Assembly (NCBI RefSeq): GCF_030682515.1
Contig: NZ_JAUXOD010000122.1
Coordinates: forward strand, 62,001 to 126,000
Length of the DNA stretch: 64,000 nt
From: Hoeflea sp.
Lineage (GTDB): Bacteria; Pseudomonadota; Alphaproteobacteria; Rhizobiales; Rhizobiaceae
Direction: 5' to 3'
Shown: piece after piece, positions 52,301 to 61,381 of the stretch
How positions within the stretch are numbered: the first letter of the stretch is position 1
How the letters are laid out: every line of letters starts with the position of its first letter
Notes under the pieces: generated by a model
What the model was told of the DNA's origin: nothing
Database searches by the model: none
What the model saw: only the letters and a program-made list of their open reading frames with translations
Program-made: the position numbers and the translations under genes

Positions 52301-53806
52301 ATGCCTGAAGTCAGAGACAAGCCGATATCGCTTGAACTTTCCGGGATCACGAAGGTCTATCCCGGCGCGATCGCCCTCAACAAGGTCTCTCTCTCGATAC
52401 GCAGCGGCGAGGTGGTCGGCCTGATCGGCGAGAACGGGGCCGGGAAATCGACGCTCATGAAGGTCCTGGGCGGCACCATTGCGCCGGATGAGGGACGGGT
52501 CGTCATTGATGGCGAAACCGTCAGGTCGCTGACGCCCGCGCGCGCCGCAGGCCTCGGAATAGCCTTCGTCCACCAGGAGCTGAACCCGTTCTCGAACCTT
52601 GATGTGACGGCCAACGTGCTGCTGGGGCGGGAGATGCGCCGCGGCGTTCTGGGCTTCCTTGACCGGCCGTCGATGGAAAACAAGGTCGGGCCCATACTGA
52701 AACTCCTGGGGACGCGCTTCGGCCCGAAAGATCCGGTTGCCGAACTCTCCCTTGCCGATCAGCAATTGCTGGAGATCGCCCGGGCGCTCTCGATCAATGT
52801 CCGCCTCCTGATCCTGGATGAACCCACCTCCAGCCTCACCCTGTCGGAGACCAACCGGCTGCTCGACGTCATTCGCAAACTCCGCGCCGAAGGGGTGGCG
52901 GTGCTGTTCATCACCCACCGGCTCGCCGAGATCGTCGAGGTGGCGGACCGCGTCGTGGCGCTGCGTGACGGCTGCAACGCCGGAGAACTGTCCCGCCAGG
53001 AGATCAGCAGGGACACCATGGTCCGAATGATGATCGGCCGCGATGTGAACCAGTTCTATGAGAAGTCCGATCACGCGCCCGGCAGGCCGGTGCTGGACAT
53101 CAAGGGGCTGCGGACCAGGGCCTATCCGCATCAGAGCGTGGACCTGTGCCTGCTCGCGGGTGAAATAAGCTGCCTGGCCGGGCTTGTCGGGGCAGGGCGC
53201 ACCGAGCTCGCAAGAGCCATCTTCGGCATTGATCCGGTCGAGGGCGGACGCATCGAGATGGACGGCAAGCCTCTGCGCGGAAATTCGGTGCCCGAAGCGA
53301 TCGCGGCGGGCATCTGCCTGGTTCCGGAGGACCGGAAGGCAGAGGGCCTGTTTCTCGACTTCGCGGTGACGGAGAACATCGCGATGCCCAGTCACGCAGC
53401 ACTTGCCAGGCGGGGATTTGTCAATCACGCGGCGGTGACCCGTCTGGCCGAGGCGTCGCGACAGAAACTCAGGATCAAGGCGTCGGGTCTCAACCGCGCG
53501 GTGGCGGAGCTTTCGGGCGGGAACCAGCAGAAGGTGGTTCTGGCCAAGTGGCTGGCGATGAACCCGAAGCTGATCATCCTGGACGAACCCACGCGCGGCA
53601 TCGATGTCGGCGCCAAGGCGGAAGTCTATCACCTGATGCAGGAGCTTGCGGCGCAAGGCGTGGCGCTCCTGATGATCTCGTCGGACATGGAAGAAGTCAT
53701 CGGCATTTCGGACCGGGTCGCGGTGATGTGCCGGGGGAAGATCAACGGGATCCTCGACCGCGGCGAACTGACCGAGGAAAACATTCTCCGGCTCGCCGTG
53801 GAATAG
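52301..53806 (+). CDS. Sugar ABC transporter ATP-binding protein, RbsA type
   Basis: 501 residues from ATG 52301 (GGGGAAA upstream). NBD1 GENGAGKSTLMKVL, LILDEPTSSLT; NBD2 degenerate Walker A GLVGAGRTELARAIFG, LSGGNQQKVVLAKWL, LIILDEPTRGIDVGAK. Works with the binding protein at 51262 and the permease at 53819. Confidence 0.92.
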   Translation: MPEVRDKPISLELSGITKVYPGAIALNKVSLSIRSGEVVGLIGENGAGKSTLMKVLGGTIAPDEGRVVIDGETVRSLTPARAAGLGIAFVHQELNPFSNLDVTANVLLGREMRRGVLGFLDRPSMENKVGPILKLLGTRFGPKDPVAELSLADQQLLEIARALSINVRLLILDEPTSSLTLSETNRLLDVIRKLRAEGVAVLFITHRLAEIVEVADRVVALRDGCNAGELSRQEISRDTMVRMMIGRDVNQFYEKSDHAPGRPVLDIKGLRTRAYPHQSVDLCLLAGEISCLAGLVGAGRTELARAIFGIDPVEGGRIEMDGKPLRGNSVPEAIAAGICLVPEDRKAEGLFLDFAVTENIAMPSHAALARRGFVNHAAVTRLAEASRQKLRIKASGLNRAVAELSGGNQQKVVLAKWLAMNPKLIILDEPTRGIDVGAKAEVYHLMQELAAQGVALLMISSDMEEVIGISDRVAVMCRGKINGILDRGELTEENILRLAVE

Positions 53807-53818
53807 AAGGAGCAGACG

Positions 53819-54811
53819 ATGCAGAAGAAAGACATTGGCCTTGCCACGCTTGTTGTGACCGTCGGCGCGATCGTCGCGATGGTCAATCCGCGGTTTCTAT
53901 CGCCCATCAATCTCGCCAATACCGCCAATCTCATCGGCCTGTTCGGGCTGTTTTCGATCGCCGAGGCCTTCGTCATCGTCACCGCCGGCATCGAACTGTC
54001 GATCGGCTCGGTGATCGCGCTGCTCGGCGTCATCTTTGTCGATCTGATCGCGAGCTTCGGCGTGCCCTGGCCCATGGCGCTGGCGGTGGTCATGGTGCTT
54101 TCGATCTTCATCGGCCTTCTGCATGGCTGGCTGATCACCCGGCTGAAGCTGCAGCCTTTCGTCGTCACGCTGTGCGGGCTTTTGATCTATCGCGGCGTTG
54201 CCCGCTTCTACACAAAGGACGGCACTGCAGGGTTCAGCTTCGGATCGGATTTTCCGATGCTCGAATTCCTGGTGTCGGGCCGCACCGCCGGCGTGCCCCA
54301 TTCGGTGATCGCATTCCTGCTGGTGGCGATCATCGCCTGGTTCCTGCTGCACCGCACGGTTTTCGGCCGGCACCTGTTCGCGGTCGGCAAGAACGCGGAA
54401 GCGGCGCGCTATTCCGGCATCAACACGGACCGCGTCATCATCCAGGCCTATGTGCTGTGCGCGTTTCTCACGGGCATCTCGGCGGTGTTCTTCGCCATGT
54501 ACACCCGCTCGGTGCAGCCATCCTCGCACGGCAATTTCTATGAACTTTATGGCATCGCCGCTGCGGTGCTGGGCGGGTTCTCCCTGCGCGGCGGCGAGGG
54601 ATCGATCGTCGGCGTGGTGCTGGGCGTTATCCTGCTGCAGATCCTGCAGAACCTGGTCAACCTCTTGGGCATCCCGTCCTCGTTGAATTTCGCCGTGATG
54701 GGCAGCGTCATTCTGGCGGGAGTGATCGCAGACACACAGTTTTCCCGTTACCGCGAGACCCGCCGCCAGCAGAGTGCAATGGCGGCGCTTGAAGACAGCG
54801 CAAGGCGATGA
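53819..54811 (+). CDS. Sugar ABC transporter permease, RbsC-like
   Basis: 330 residues, 12 bp after the ATPase gene, with AAGGAG upstream. About ten hydrophobic segments; VIVTAGIELSIGSVIALLGVI as family loop; GKNAEAARYSGINTDRV. Confidence 0.9.
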   Translation: MQKKDIGLATLVVTVGAIVAMVNPRFLSPINLANTANLIGLFGLFSIAEAFVIVTAGIELSIGSVIALLGVIFVDLIASFGVPWPMALAVVMVLSIFIGLLHGWLITRLKLQPFVVTLCGLLIYRGVARFYTKDGTAGFSFGSDFPMLEFLVSGRTAGVPHSVIAFLLVAIIAWFLLHRTVFGRHLFAVGKNAEAARYSGINTDRVIIQAYVLCAFLTGISAVFFAMYTRSVQPSSHGNFYELYGIAAAVLGGFSLRGGEGSIVGVVLGVILLQILQNLVNLLGIPSSLNFAVMGSVILAGVIADTQFSRYRETRRQQSAMAALEDSARR

Positions 54812-54939
54812 CGAAGGCCCAGGCCAAGTCAGGTCGAAGCAATCGGGACAAGAGGTTTTGGGATATTCAACAGCCAAACGATGCGTTGCCGTTCCGGGCG
54901 GCGCCGAGGCTGAGCAGCCAAGCATGAGGAGCAAACGAT

Positions 54940-55926
54940 ATGTTCAGATGGGGAATAATGTCGACAGCCAAGATCGGCCGCGACCAGGTGATCCCGCAAT
55001 TGCAGGATTCCGAGAACGGCGTGGTCACGGCGATCGCCAGTCGCGATCATGCCCGCGCCCGCGCGCTCGCCGACCGCTTCGGCATTCCGCTGGCGTTTTC
55101 GTCCTATGAGGAGCTGCTCGCCTCCGCCGAGATCGACGGCGTCTACATCCCGCTGCCCACTTCGCAGCACATCGAGTGGGCGCTCAAGGCGGCCCAGGCC
55201 GGCAAGCATGTCCTGTGCGAGAAGCCGATCGCGCTGCATGCCGACGAGATCGCACCGCTGATCAAGGCGCGTGACGTGAACGACGTGCTGGTCTGCGAGG
55301 CCTTCATGGTCACCTATCACCCGCAATGGCGGAAGGTCCGGGAGCTGATCGCCGATGGCGCCATCGGCCGGCTGCGCCATGTGCAGGGCGCGTTTTCCTA
55401 TTTCAACGCCGATCCGGCCAACATGCGCAACAAGCCGGAACTGGGCGGCGGCGGCCTGCCCGACATCGGCGTCTATCCGACGGTGTCGACCCGGTTCTCG
55501 ACCGGTCGCGAACCGCTGAGGGTGCAGGCCACCGTCGAGCGCCATCCTCAATTCGGCACCGACAGTTACGCCAGCGTCAAGGCCGATTTCGGTGATTTCG
55601 AGATGAGCTTCTACTGCTCGACCCAGATGGCGCTGCGCCAGCTGATGGTGTTTCACGGCGAGAAGGGCTACATCGAGGTGACCGCGCCCTTCAATGCGGG
55701 CGACTACGGCCATGCCACGGTCAGCTTGCACAATGTGACCCATGAGGAAGCAAGGGTCTTCCGGTTTCCGGGCGTGCGCCAGTACCGGCTGCAGGCCGAG
55801 GCCTTTGTCCGCAAGGCGCGCGGCGGCCAGGAGGAGGTGTTCACCCTGGAGCAGTCGGTCCTCAACCAGGCATTCATCGACGCGGTGTACCGCGCGGCCA
55901 CCCATGACCGCTGGGAGACCGTGTAG
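54940..55926 (+). CDS. Gfo/Idh/MocA-family oxidoreductase
   Basis: 328 residues from ATG 54940 (GAGGAGC upstream). Rossmann domain [21 protein letters not shown], then the family motif [11 protein letters not shown] (Lys-Pro of the E-K-P signature) and [20 protein letters not shown](P)-dependent dehydrogenases of sugars or inositols. Last in the operon, so it probably oxidises the imported sugar. Confidence 0.87.
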   Translation: MFRWGIMSTAKIGRDQVIPQLQDSENGVVTAIASRDHARARALADRFGIPLAFSSYEELLASAEIDGVYIPLPTSQHIEWALKAAQAGKHVLCEKPIALHADEIAPLIKARDVNDVLVCEAFMVTYHPQWRKVRELIADGAIGRLRHVQGAFSYFNADPANMRNKPELGGGGLPDIGVYPTVSTRFSTGREPLRVQATVERHPQFGTDSYASVKADFGDFEMSFYCSTQMALRQLMVFHGEKGYIEVTAPFNAGDYGHATVSLHNVTHEEARVFRFPGVRQYRLQAEAFVRKARGGQEEVFTLEQSVLNQAFIDAVYRAATHDRWETV

Positions 55927-56005
55927 CAGACACTGTTTCGACCACGTTTCCTGATTGTCGATCGACTATCCTCGCTGACGGGTGCCATGAAGCTGCTTCA
56001 GAAGG

Positions 56006-56287
56006 TCATCGACAGACTTCGGAGTTGCGGACAGCTATATAGACAACCTCGCCTCCGTCCAGGACAGTCAGAGTGAGCGGGGCGCCCGGCACGCTGGTTT
56101 CCTTGTCCCAGAGGGACGCGAATTCTGTCGCAACGTTCGATTGTTGGCCGAATGCACTCGACCAGCGCATCAGATGCGGTCGGAGTTGGTAGGTCTGGTC
56201 CGATCGGCGTATCAGTAGGTCGAGTTCGACGAGGGTTCGGCACAGGGTGCTGCTGGCGTTCGGTTTCGGGGGCTGAAGGCCTCGCAA
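56006..56287 (-). pseudogene. IclR-family regulator remnant
   Basis: About 93 codons resemble the middle of an IclR regulator: NASSTLCRTLVELDLLIRRS (end of the winged helix), YQLRPHLMRWSSAF, then LTLTVLDGGEVVYIAVRNSE. The first helices are missing and the frame stops right after the start of the ligand domain, where a full IclR has about 150 more residues. No ATG start. The remains lie upstream of the iron alcohol dehydrogenase on the opposite strand, where a regulator would be expected. Confidence 0.6.
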
Positions 56288-56301
56288 GTTTGGAGAATAT
56301 G

Positions 56302-57459
56302 ATGAATCCCTTCACGTTCAATACATCCAAGTCGATCCAGTTCGGCGCCGGTTCGCTCAACCGTATCGGCGAACTGGTCAGGGCGCAGATCGGCGATCGG
56401 GTGATGCTGGTCACCGACCCGGGCATGATGTCGACCGGTATTGTCGACCGGACCCTGAAGATCCTGTCCGACGCCGGCGTCCGCGTTGAATTGTTCAAGG
56501 ATGTCGAGGCCGATCCTCCGGAAGCCGTGATCCTCAAGGCGACGGAGCAGGCGAAGGCGGCGGATATTGCCGGCGTCGTCGGTCTTGGCGGCGGTTCGTC
56601 GCTCGATGTGGCCAAGCTTGTCGCGTTGCTGGCGCTCGGCAGGGAGGAATTGAAGGACGTCTACGGCGTTGGAAGCGCCAAGGGCCCGCGGCTGCCCCTG
56701 ATTCTGGTGCCGACGACCTCGGGGACAGGGTCGGAAGTGACCCCGATCTCGATCGTGACCACCGGCACAAACCAGAAGATGGGCGTGGTCACCCCTGTGA
56801 TCCTGCCCGATGTCGCCCTGCTCGATCCTGAGCTTACCTACGGCCTGCCTGCGCATGTGACGGCGGCCACGGGCATCGACGCAATGGTTCACGCGATCGA
56901 GGCCTATGCCTCGGCGAGCGCCAACAACAATCCGGTCTCGCGCCTGCTCGCCACCCAGGCGCTCATCATGATGGGGCGCTCGATCCTCAAGGCGGTGCAC
57001 GAGGGCGCCGACGCCGAGGCGCGCTCGGACATGTTGCTCGGCTCGATGCTTGCCGGTCAGGCTTTCGCCAATTCGCCGGTGGCGGCCGTCCACGCGCTCG
57101 CCTATCCGCTGGGCGGGCACTTCCACATTCCGCATGGACTTTCCAACGCGCTGGTGTTGCCGCATGTGCTCAGGTTCAACGTGGTGACGTCGCCGCAACC
57201 CTATGCGGAGCTTGCCCCTTACGCCTTTCCCGAACTTGCGGATCTTGAAGGGCAGGAGCGCGCGGCGGCGTTCTGCGACCGGCTCGCGGACCTTTCTCGC
57301 GACTGCGGCCTTCAACCCAATCTGCGGGCCATGGGCATCCCGGAGGATATCCTGCCCAGATTGGCTTCGGACGCGATGAACCAGACCCGGCTTCTGGTCA
57401 ACAATCCGCGCCCGTTGGCCGAAGCGGACGCATTGGCGATCTATCGCGCCGCCTATTGA
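56302..57459 (+). CDS. Iron-containing alcohol dehydrogenase
   Basis: 385 residues from ATG 56302, five bases after GGAGA (an ATG at 56299 is too close). NAD-binding VGLGGGSSLDVAKL and PTTSGTGSEVTPIS; metal ligands GIDAMVHAIEAY (Asp, His) and VHALAYPLGGHFHIPHGLSNA (two His). With the aldehyde dehydrogenase downstream it could oxidise 4-hydroxybutyrate to succinic semialdehyde and on to succinate, or another alcohol-aldehyde-acid series. Confidence 0.88.
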   Translation: MNPFTFNTSKSIQFGAGSLNRIGELVRAQIGDRVMLVTDPGMMSTGIVDRTLKILSDAGVRVELFKDVEADPPEAVILKATEQAKAADIAGVVGLGGGSSLDVAKLVALLALGREELKDVYGVGSAKGPRLPLILVPTTSGTGSEVTPISIVTTGTNQKMGVVTPVILPDVALLDPELTYGLPAHVTAATGIDAMVHAIEAYASASANNNPVSRLLATQALIMMGRSILKAVHEGADAEARSDMLLGSMLAGQAFANSPVAAVHALAYPLGGHFHIPHGLSNALVLPHVLRFNVVTSPQPYAELAPYAFPELADLEGQERAAAFCDRLADLSRDCGLQPNLRAMGIPEDILPRLASDAMNQTRLLVNNPRPLAEADALAIYRAAY

Positions 57460-57482
57460 CGGACACATTCAAAGGACCAGTC

Positions 57483-58934
57483 ATGACGCTTTCCCTCTCC
57501 GATCCGGCCTTGCTCGAAACCCGCGCCTTCCTCGGCGGCGAATGGACCAGCGGCTCAAGGACCTTCAAGGTCAACAATCCAGCCACCGGCGAGCTGGTTG
57601 CTGAAGTGGCCGACCTGACCGCCGAGGACACCCGGAAAGCGATTGACATCGCCTACGAGGCGCAGAAGGCATGGAGGGCGAAGGCCGCCAAGGAACGCTG
57701 CGCGATCCTGCTCAAGTGGAACGACCTCATGCTCGAGAACCAGGAGGATCTGGCGAAGATTCTGACGGCCGAGATGGGCAAGCCGCTGGCCGAAGCCAGG
57801 AGCGAAATCGCCTATGGGGCATCCTTTATCCAGTGGTTCGCCGAAGAGGGCCGCCGCGTCTATGGCGATGTCATTCCTGGCCATCAGGCCGACAAGCGGA
57901 TCATTGTCATCAAACAGCCGGTCGGTGTCGTTGGCTCCATCACGCCGTGGAACTTCCCCAACGCTATGATCGCCCGCAAGGTCGCCCCGGCGCTCGCATC
58001 GGGCTGCACCTTCGTCGGCCGGCCGGCCGAGAAAACCCCGCTTTCCGCCCTCGCCATGGCGGTGCTGGGCGAACGCGCCGGCATTCCCAAAGGGGGTACT
58101 CTCTATCATCACCGGATCGGACGCAAGGGGATCGGCCAGGAGCTTTGCGGCAATCCGAAGGTTCACAAGCTCACTTTCACCGGTTCCACCGAAGTCGGCC
58201 GCATCCTGATGAAGCAGTGCGCCCATGACATCAAGAAACTGTCGCTCGAGCTCGGCGGCAACGCGCCGTTCCTCGTTTTCAACGACGCGGACCTCGACAA
58301 GGCCGTCGAGGGAGCGATGATTGCCAAGTACCGCAATTCCGGCCAGACCTGCGTCTGCGCCAACCGCATCTATGCCCAGAGCGGGATCGCAGAGGTCTTT
58401 GCGGAGAAGCTTGCCGCGGCAACCTTGAAGCTCAAGGTCGGCAATGGCATGCAGGAAGGGGTGGTGATCGGACCGCTGATCGACGAGGCGGGACTGAAGA
58501 AGGTCGAGGACCACGTCGCCGACGCTGTCGGCAAGGGAGCCCGGGTGATGATCGGCGGCAAGCGGTCCGACCTCGGCGGCACCTTCTTCGAGCCAACGGT
58601 GCTGACGGGCGTGACCAGGGGAATGAAGGTGCTGTCGGAGGAAACCTTCGGGCCGGTGGCGCCGATCGTCGTCTTCGACACGATCGAGGAGGGCATCGAC
58701 CTTGCCAATGACACAGAATTCGGCCTCGCCGCCTATTTCTACGCCCGCGACATCTCCACGGTCTGGAAGCTTGCCGAGGAGATCGAAAGCGGCATGATCG
58801 GCATCAATACGGGCCTTGTGTCAACGGCGGAGGCACCCTTTGGCGGTATAAAGTCCTCGGGTCTCGGCCGAGAGGGTTCGAAATATGGCATCGAGGATTT
58901 CCTTGAGATCAAATATCTCTGCATGAGCGTCTGA
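57483..58934 (+). CDS. Aldehyde dehydrogenase, GabD-like (succinate-semialdehyde dehydrogenase type), with two compensating frameshifts
   Basis: 483 residues from ATG 57483 (AAAGGA upstream; a TTG at 57456 also exists). VGSITPWNFPNAM, catalytic Glu in LELGGNAPFLVF, catalytic Cys in SGQTCVCANR, and FGGIKSSGLGREG. Between residues about 205 and 215 the protein reads GGTLYHHRIGRK where relatives have GVLSIITGSDAK. Reading one base over from 58097 restores exactly VLSIITGSDA, so there is one extra G at 58092-58096 and one missing A at 58125-58126. Lys of the cofactor site is Arg (VGRPAEKTP). Activity is doubtful unless this is a sequencing error. Confidence 0.85.
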   Translation: MTLSLSDPALLETRAFLGGEWTSGSRTFKVNNPATGELVAEVADLTAEDTRKAIDIAYEAQKAWRAKAAKERCAILLKWNDLMLENQEDLAKILTAEMGKPLAEARSEIAYGASFIQWFAEEGRRVYGDVIPGHQADKRIIVIKQPVGVVGSITPWNFPNAMIARKVAPALASGCTFVGRPAEKTPLSALAMAVLGERAGIPKGGTLYHHRIGRKGIGQELCGNPKVHKLTFTGSTEVGRILMKQCAHDIKKLSLELGGNAPFLVFNDADLDKAVEGAMIAKYRNSGQTCVCANRIYAQSGIAEVFAEKLAAATLKLKVGNGMQEGVVIGPLIDEAGLKKVEDHVADAVGKGARVMIGGKRSDLGGTFFEPTVLTGVTRGMKVLSEETFGPVAPIVVFDTIEEGIDLANDTEFGLAAYFYARDISTVWKLAEEIESGMIGINTGLVSTAEAPFGGIKSSGLGREGSKYGIEDFLEIKYLCMSV

Positions 58935-59228
58935 TGACCAAAGGCTGCCCGAAGCACCCCGTCGCCAACAACCAACCGTGACTGCAGGAAAAGGGAACGC
59001 CAGGTTTTTCAAGTCTGTTCTTTTGCCAGATACGCAGTCCGGCTTCTTTTGGTGGATACCAAGCCCAGCCATTGGCAACCCGGATTTCGCCGGGTGTTTC
59101 CGGGGACACGTGCGCTTCTGTGCGGCTGAAAAGCCGGACTACACCGATGGAGACGAAGGCCGGGTTACCTTTCATCAACGCAGTAAATTGTGCATTGCAC
59201 AATTTCGCTATTTGCGCACAATGTCGTC
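58935..59228. promoter_or_regulatory. Upstream region of nasT with a strong palindrome
   Basis: No gene seen in this 294-bp gap. At 59185-59205 two 10-bp arms AAATTGTGCA and TGCACAATTT flank a single T. TTGCACAAT and GCGCA elements like those before nrtA (61118-61134) follow, hinting at common nitrogen control. Confidence 0.45.
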
Positions 59229-59828
59229 ATGACCGAACGGCTACCGTCTGTGCTTATTATCGATGAAAACACCTCCCGCGCTTCGATCATCGAAGCTGGG
59301 CTGTCGGCGGCCGGGCACACCCGGGTCACAGTCATCAATGAAATGCACGGAATCGCCGCAAAGATCGCACGTCACGAACCGGATGTGATCGTCATCGATC
59401 TGGAAAACCCCAACCGCGACATGCTCGAGAGCATCTTCCAGCTCTCGCGCGCGGTGAAACGGCCAATCGCCATGTTCGTGGATCGGTCCGACACGGAAGC
59501 GATGCAGTCGGCGATCGATGCCGGGGTGTCGGCCTATGTCGTTGACGGTCTGCGGCAGGAGCGGGTCAAGAGCATTCTCGATATGGCGATCAGCCGGTTC
59601 AACGCATTTTCGAGGCTTGAACGCGAACTCGAGGAAGCCCGCGGGGCGCTGGAGGAGCGCAAGGTCATCGATCAGGCCAAGGGTCTGATCATGAAGTCGC
59701 GCGGCGTGGATGAAGCCACGGCCTACAAGCTGTTGCGCAAGGCGGCGATGAACGGCAACCGGAAAATAGTCGATGTGGCCGAAAGCCTCGTGATGTCGGC
59801 GCGGTTGCTTGGCGATGAGGGCAAGTAG
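59229..59828 (+). CDS. nasT: Nitrate-responsive antiterminator with ANTAR domain
   Basis: 199 residues from ATG 59229. Receiver-like domain (LPSVLIIDENTSRASIIEAGL, DVIVIDLENPNRDM; the usual paired acidic residues are reduced) and a C-terminal ANTAR domain ERKVIDQAKGLIMKSRGVDEATAYKLLRKAAMNGNRKIVDVAESL with the conserved A-K-G-L-M core. NasT binds a two-hexaloop leader RNA and prevents termination when released from NasS by nitrate. It abuts nasS without a gap. Confidence 0.92.
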   Translation: MTERLPSVLIIDENTSRASIIEAGLSAAGHTRVTVINEMHGIAAKIARHEPDVIVIDLENPNRDMLESIFQLSRAVKRPIAMFVDRSDTEAMQSAIDAGVSAYVVDGLRQERVKSILDMAISRFNAFSRLERELEEARGALEERKVIDQAKGLIMKSRGVDEATAYKLLRKAAMNGNRKIVDVAESLVMSARLLGDEGK

Positions 59829-61058
59829 ATGATGACAGAGCTCAGCGCCGGATTTCTTCCGCTGACCGACAGCGCGATCCTGATCGCCGCAAAGGAACGC
59901 GGATTTGCGAGCGACGAAGGCATTGCGCTCAATCTCGTCCGGGAGACGTCCTGGGCCAATGTCCGCGACAAGCTGGCCGTCGGCCAGTTCGAGATCGCCC
60001 ACGCGCTCGCGCCGATGCCGATTGCCGCCAATCTCGGATTGACGCCGTTCGACACGCGCCTGATCGCGCCCATGGCGCTGGGCCTTGGCGGCAATGCAAT
60101 TACCGTCAGCAACCGTCTGCTGGCAGATATGCGGCAGCAGCAGCCTTTCACGATGTTGAACGCCAGGGAAGCGGGAGCGGCGCTCGCCCGGCTTGTCAAG
60201 GCTGGCCTGACCGAGGGTCGCAAGCGGCTGCAGTTTGGCGTTGTGCATCCATTCTCGGGGCATAATTTCGAGCTGCGCTACTGGCTCAGCGCCTCCGGCA
60301 TCCTGCCCGAGAGCGATATCGAAATCGTCATCCTGCCGCCGCCGCTGATGGCGGATGCGCTGGCCGCGGGGCAGATCGATGGCTATTGCGTTGGTGAACC
60401 CTGGAACTCGGTCGGCGTCACCAGAGGCGCAGGCCAGATCATTGCCACCAAATCCTCGATCTGGGCCTCGAGCCCGGAAAAGGTTCTGGCCGTGCGCGAG
60501 GATTGGGCGGAGGAGAACGCCGCCACGCTTCACGCCTTGTTGCGCGCGCTCTACCGGTCGGCTGAATGGTGCGGCCAGGCTGAAAACCATGCCGCACTCG
60601 CCGATATGCTGGCTTCGCATCATTATCTGGCGCAACCCGCAGGCGTGATCCTTCCCGCGCTTGATGGATCGATACTTGGCCTGTCAGACATTGGCGAGCC
60701 AGGCTCGGCGGCAAGGCCGGATTTCTTCCAGCCGCACAGCCGGGCCGCAACGTTCCCCTGGCAAAGCCATGCGCTGTGGTTCTACTCGCAGATGGTCCGC
60801 TGGGGCTATGTCGAGCACACCTCAGACCATGCCCGCATCGCGCGCCAGACGTTCCGGCCCGATATCTATCGAAGCGTTCTCGCGGCGATCGACGTGCCGG
60901 TGCCCTCCGCCAATTCCAAGGTGGAAGGCGCCCTCAGCCGCACCATCGCGGTGGGCGCATCCTCCCGGGCACTCTATCTCGGCCCGGACGGCTTTTTCGA
61001 CGGCGCAATCTTCGATCCGGACAGGCTCGATGCCTATATCGAAAGCCAGAAGCCCTGA
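59829..61058 (+). CDS. nasS: Nitrate sensor NasS (NrtA-like, cytoplasmic)
   Basis: 409 residues from ATG 59829, directly after the nasT stop. Homologous along its length to NrtA at 61382 (shared HNFELRYWLSASGI, DGYCVGEPWNSVG, FYSQMVRWG) but without a signal peptide, the hallmark of NasS. Without nitrate NasS holds NasT inactive. Confidence 0.92.
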   Translation: MMTELSAGFLPLTDSAILIAAKERGFASDEGIALNLVRETSWANVRDKLAVGQFEIAHALAPMPIAANLGLTPFDTRLIAPMALGLGGNAITVSNRLLADMRQQQPFTMLNAREAGAALARLVKAGLTEGRKRLQFGVVHPFSGHNFELRYWLSASGILPESDIEIVILPPPLMADALAAGQIDGYCVGEPWNSVGVTRGAGQIIATKSSIWASSPEKVLAVREDWAEENAATLHALLRALYRSAEWCGQAENHAALADMLASHHYLAQPAGVILPALDGSILGLSDIGEPGSAARPDFFQPHSRAATFPWQSHALWFYSQMVRWGYVEHTSDHARIARQTFRPDIYRSVLAAIDVPVPSANSKVEGALSRTIAVGASSRALYLGPDGFFDGAIFDPDRLDAYIESQKP

Positions 61059-61117
61059 GGGACTTGGTCGACATCGCTGCGGACTGAATAATATTTAGAC
61101 GCCAGTCGTTGTTGCTT

Positions 61118-61134
61118 TGCACAATCGCTGCGCA
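61118..61134. promoter_or_regulatory. Candidate NtrC binding site
   Basis: TGCAC-N7-GCGCA matches the NtrC consensus TGCAC-N7-GTGCA with one mismatch, about 85 bp upstream of the sigma-54 promoter. Confidence 0.55.
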
Positions 61135-61211
61135 GTGCAAAATCGGCCGGATCAGGTGAGCCGGTCCAGATGTCCTTCAAACCAAACGACAATTTCCTCA
61201 GAATTCAAACT

Positions 61212-61227
61212 GGCATGCCGCTTGCTT
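61212..61227 (+). promoter_or_regulatory. Sigma-54 (RpoN) promoter of the nrt operon
   Basis: TGGCATG-CCGC-TTGCT fits TGGCAYG-N4-TTGCW with the invariant GG and GC ten bases apart. Predicted start of transcription near 61238, which leaves a leader of about 144 bases before nrtA. Confidence 0.8.
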
Positions 61228-61258
61228 CATTCAGTTCAGCTTTCCAAGGCTGACATCC

Positions 61259-61347
61259 GGATCCAATGACGGGTCCGATACAGGCAACGCCGCCAAACCG
61301 AAGTCTCCCGCATCCTTTCGCGGGGCTTCCGGTTTGGCGGCTTTTTT
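61259..61347 (+). promoter_or_regulatory. ANTAR two-hexaloop leader and terminator (NasT-controlled attenuator)
   Basis: Hairpin 1 (61259-61278): CGGATCC stem, hexaloop AATGAC, GGGTCCG. Hairpin 2 (61283-61294): GGC stem, hexaloop AACGCC, GCC. Both loops have A at position 1 and G at 4, the ANTAR recognition rule. Hairpin 2 overlaps the left arm of a strong terminator (61289-61303 with 61326-61341, 15 pairs with one bulge) followed by six T (61342-61347). Binding of NasT to the hairpins would prevent the terminator and allow nrtA transcription. Confidence 0.85.
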
Positions 61348-61381
61348 ATTGCGGTCGAGGCACCGCCAAAGGAGACAGCGA

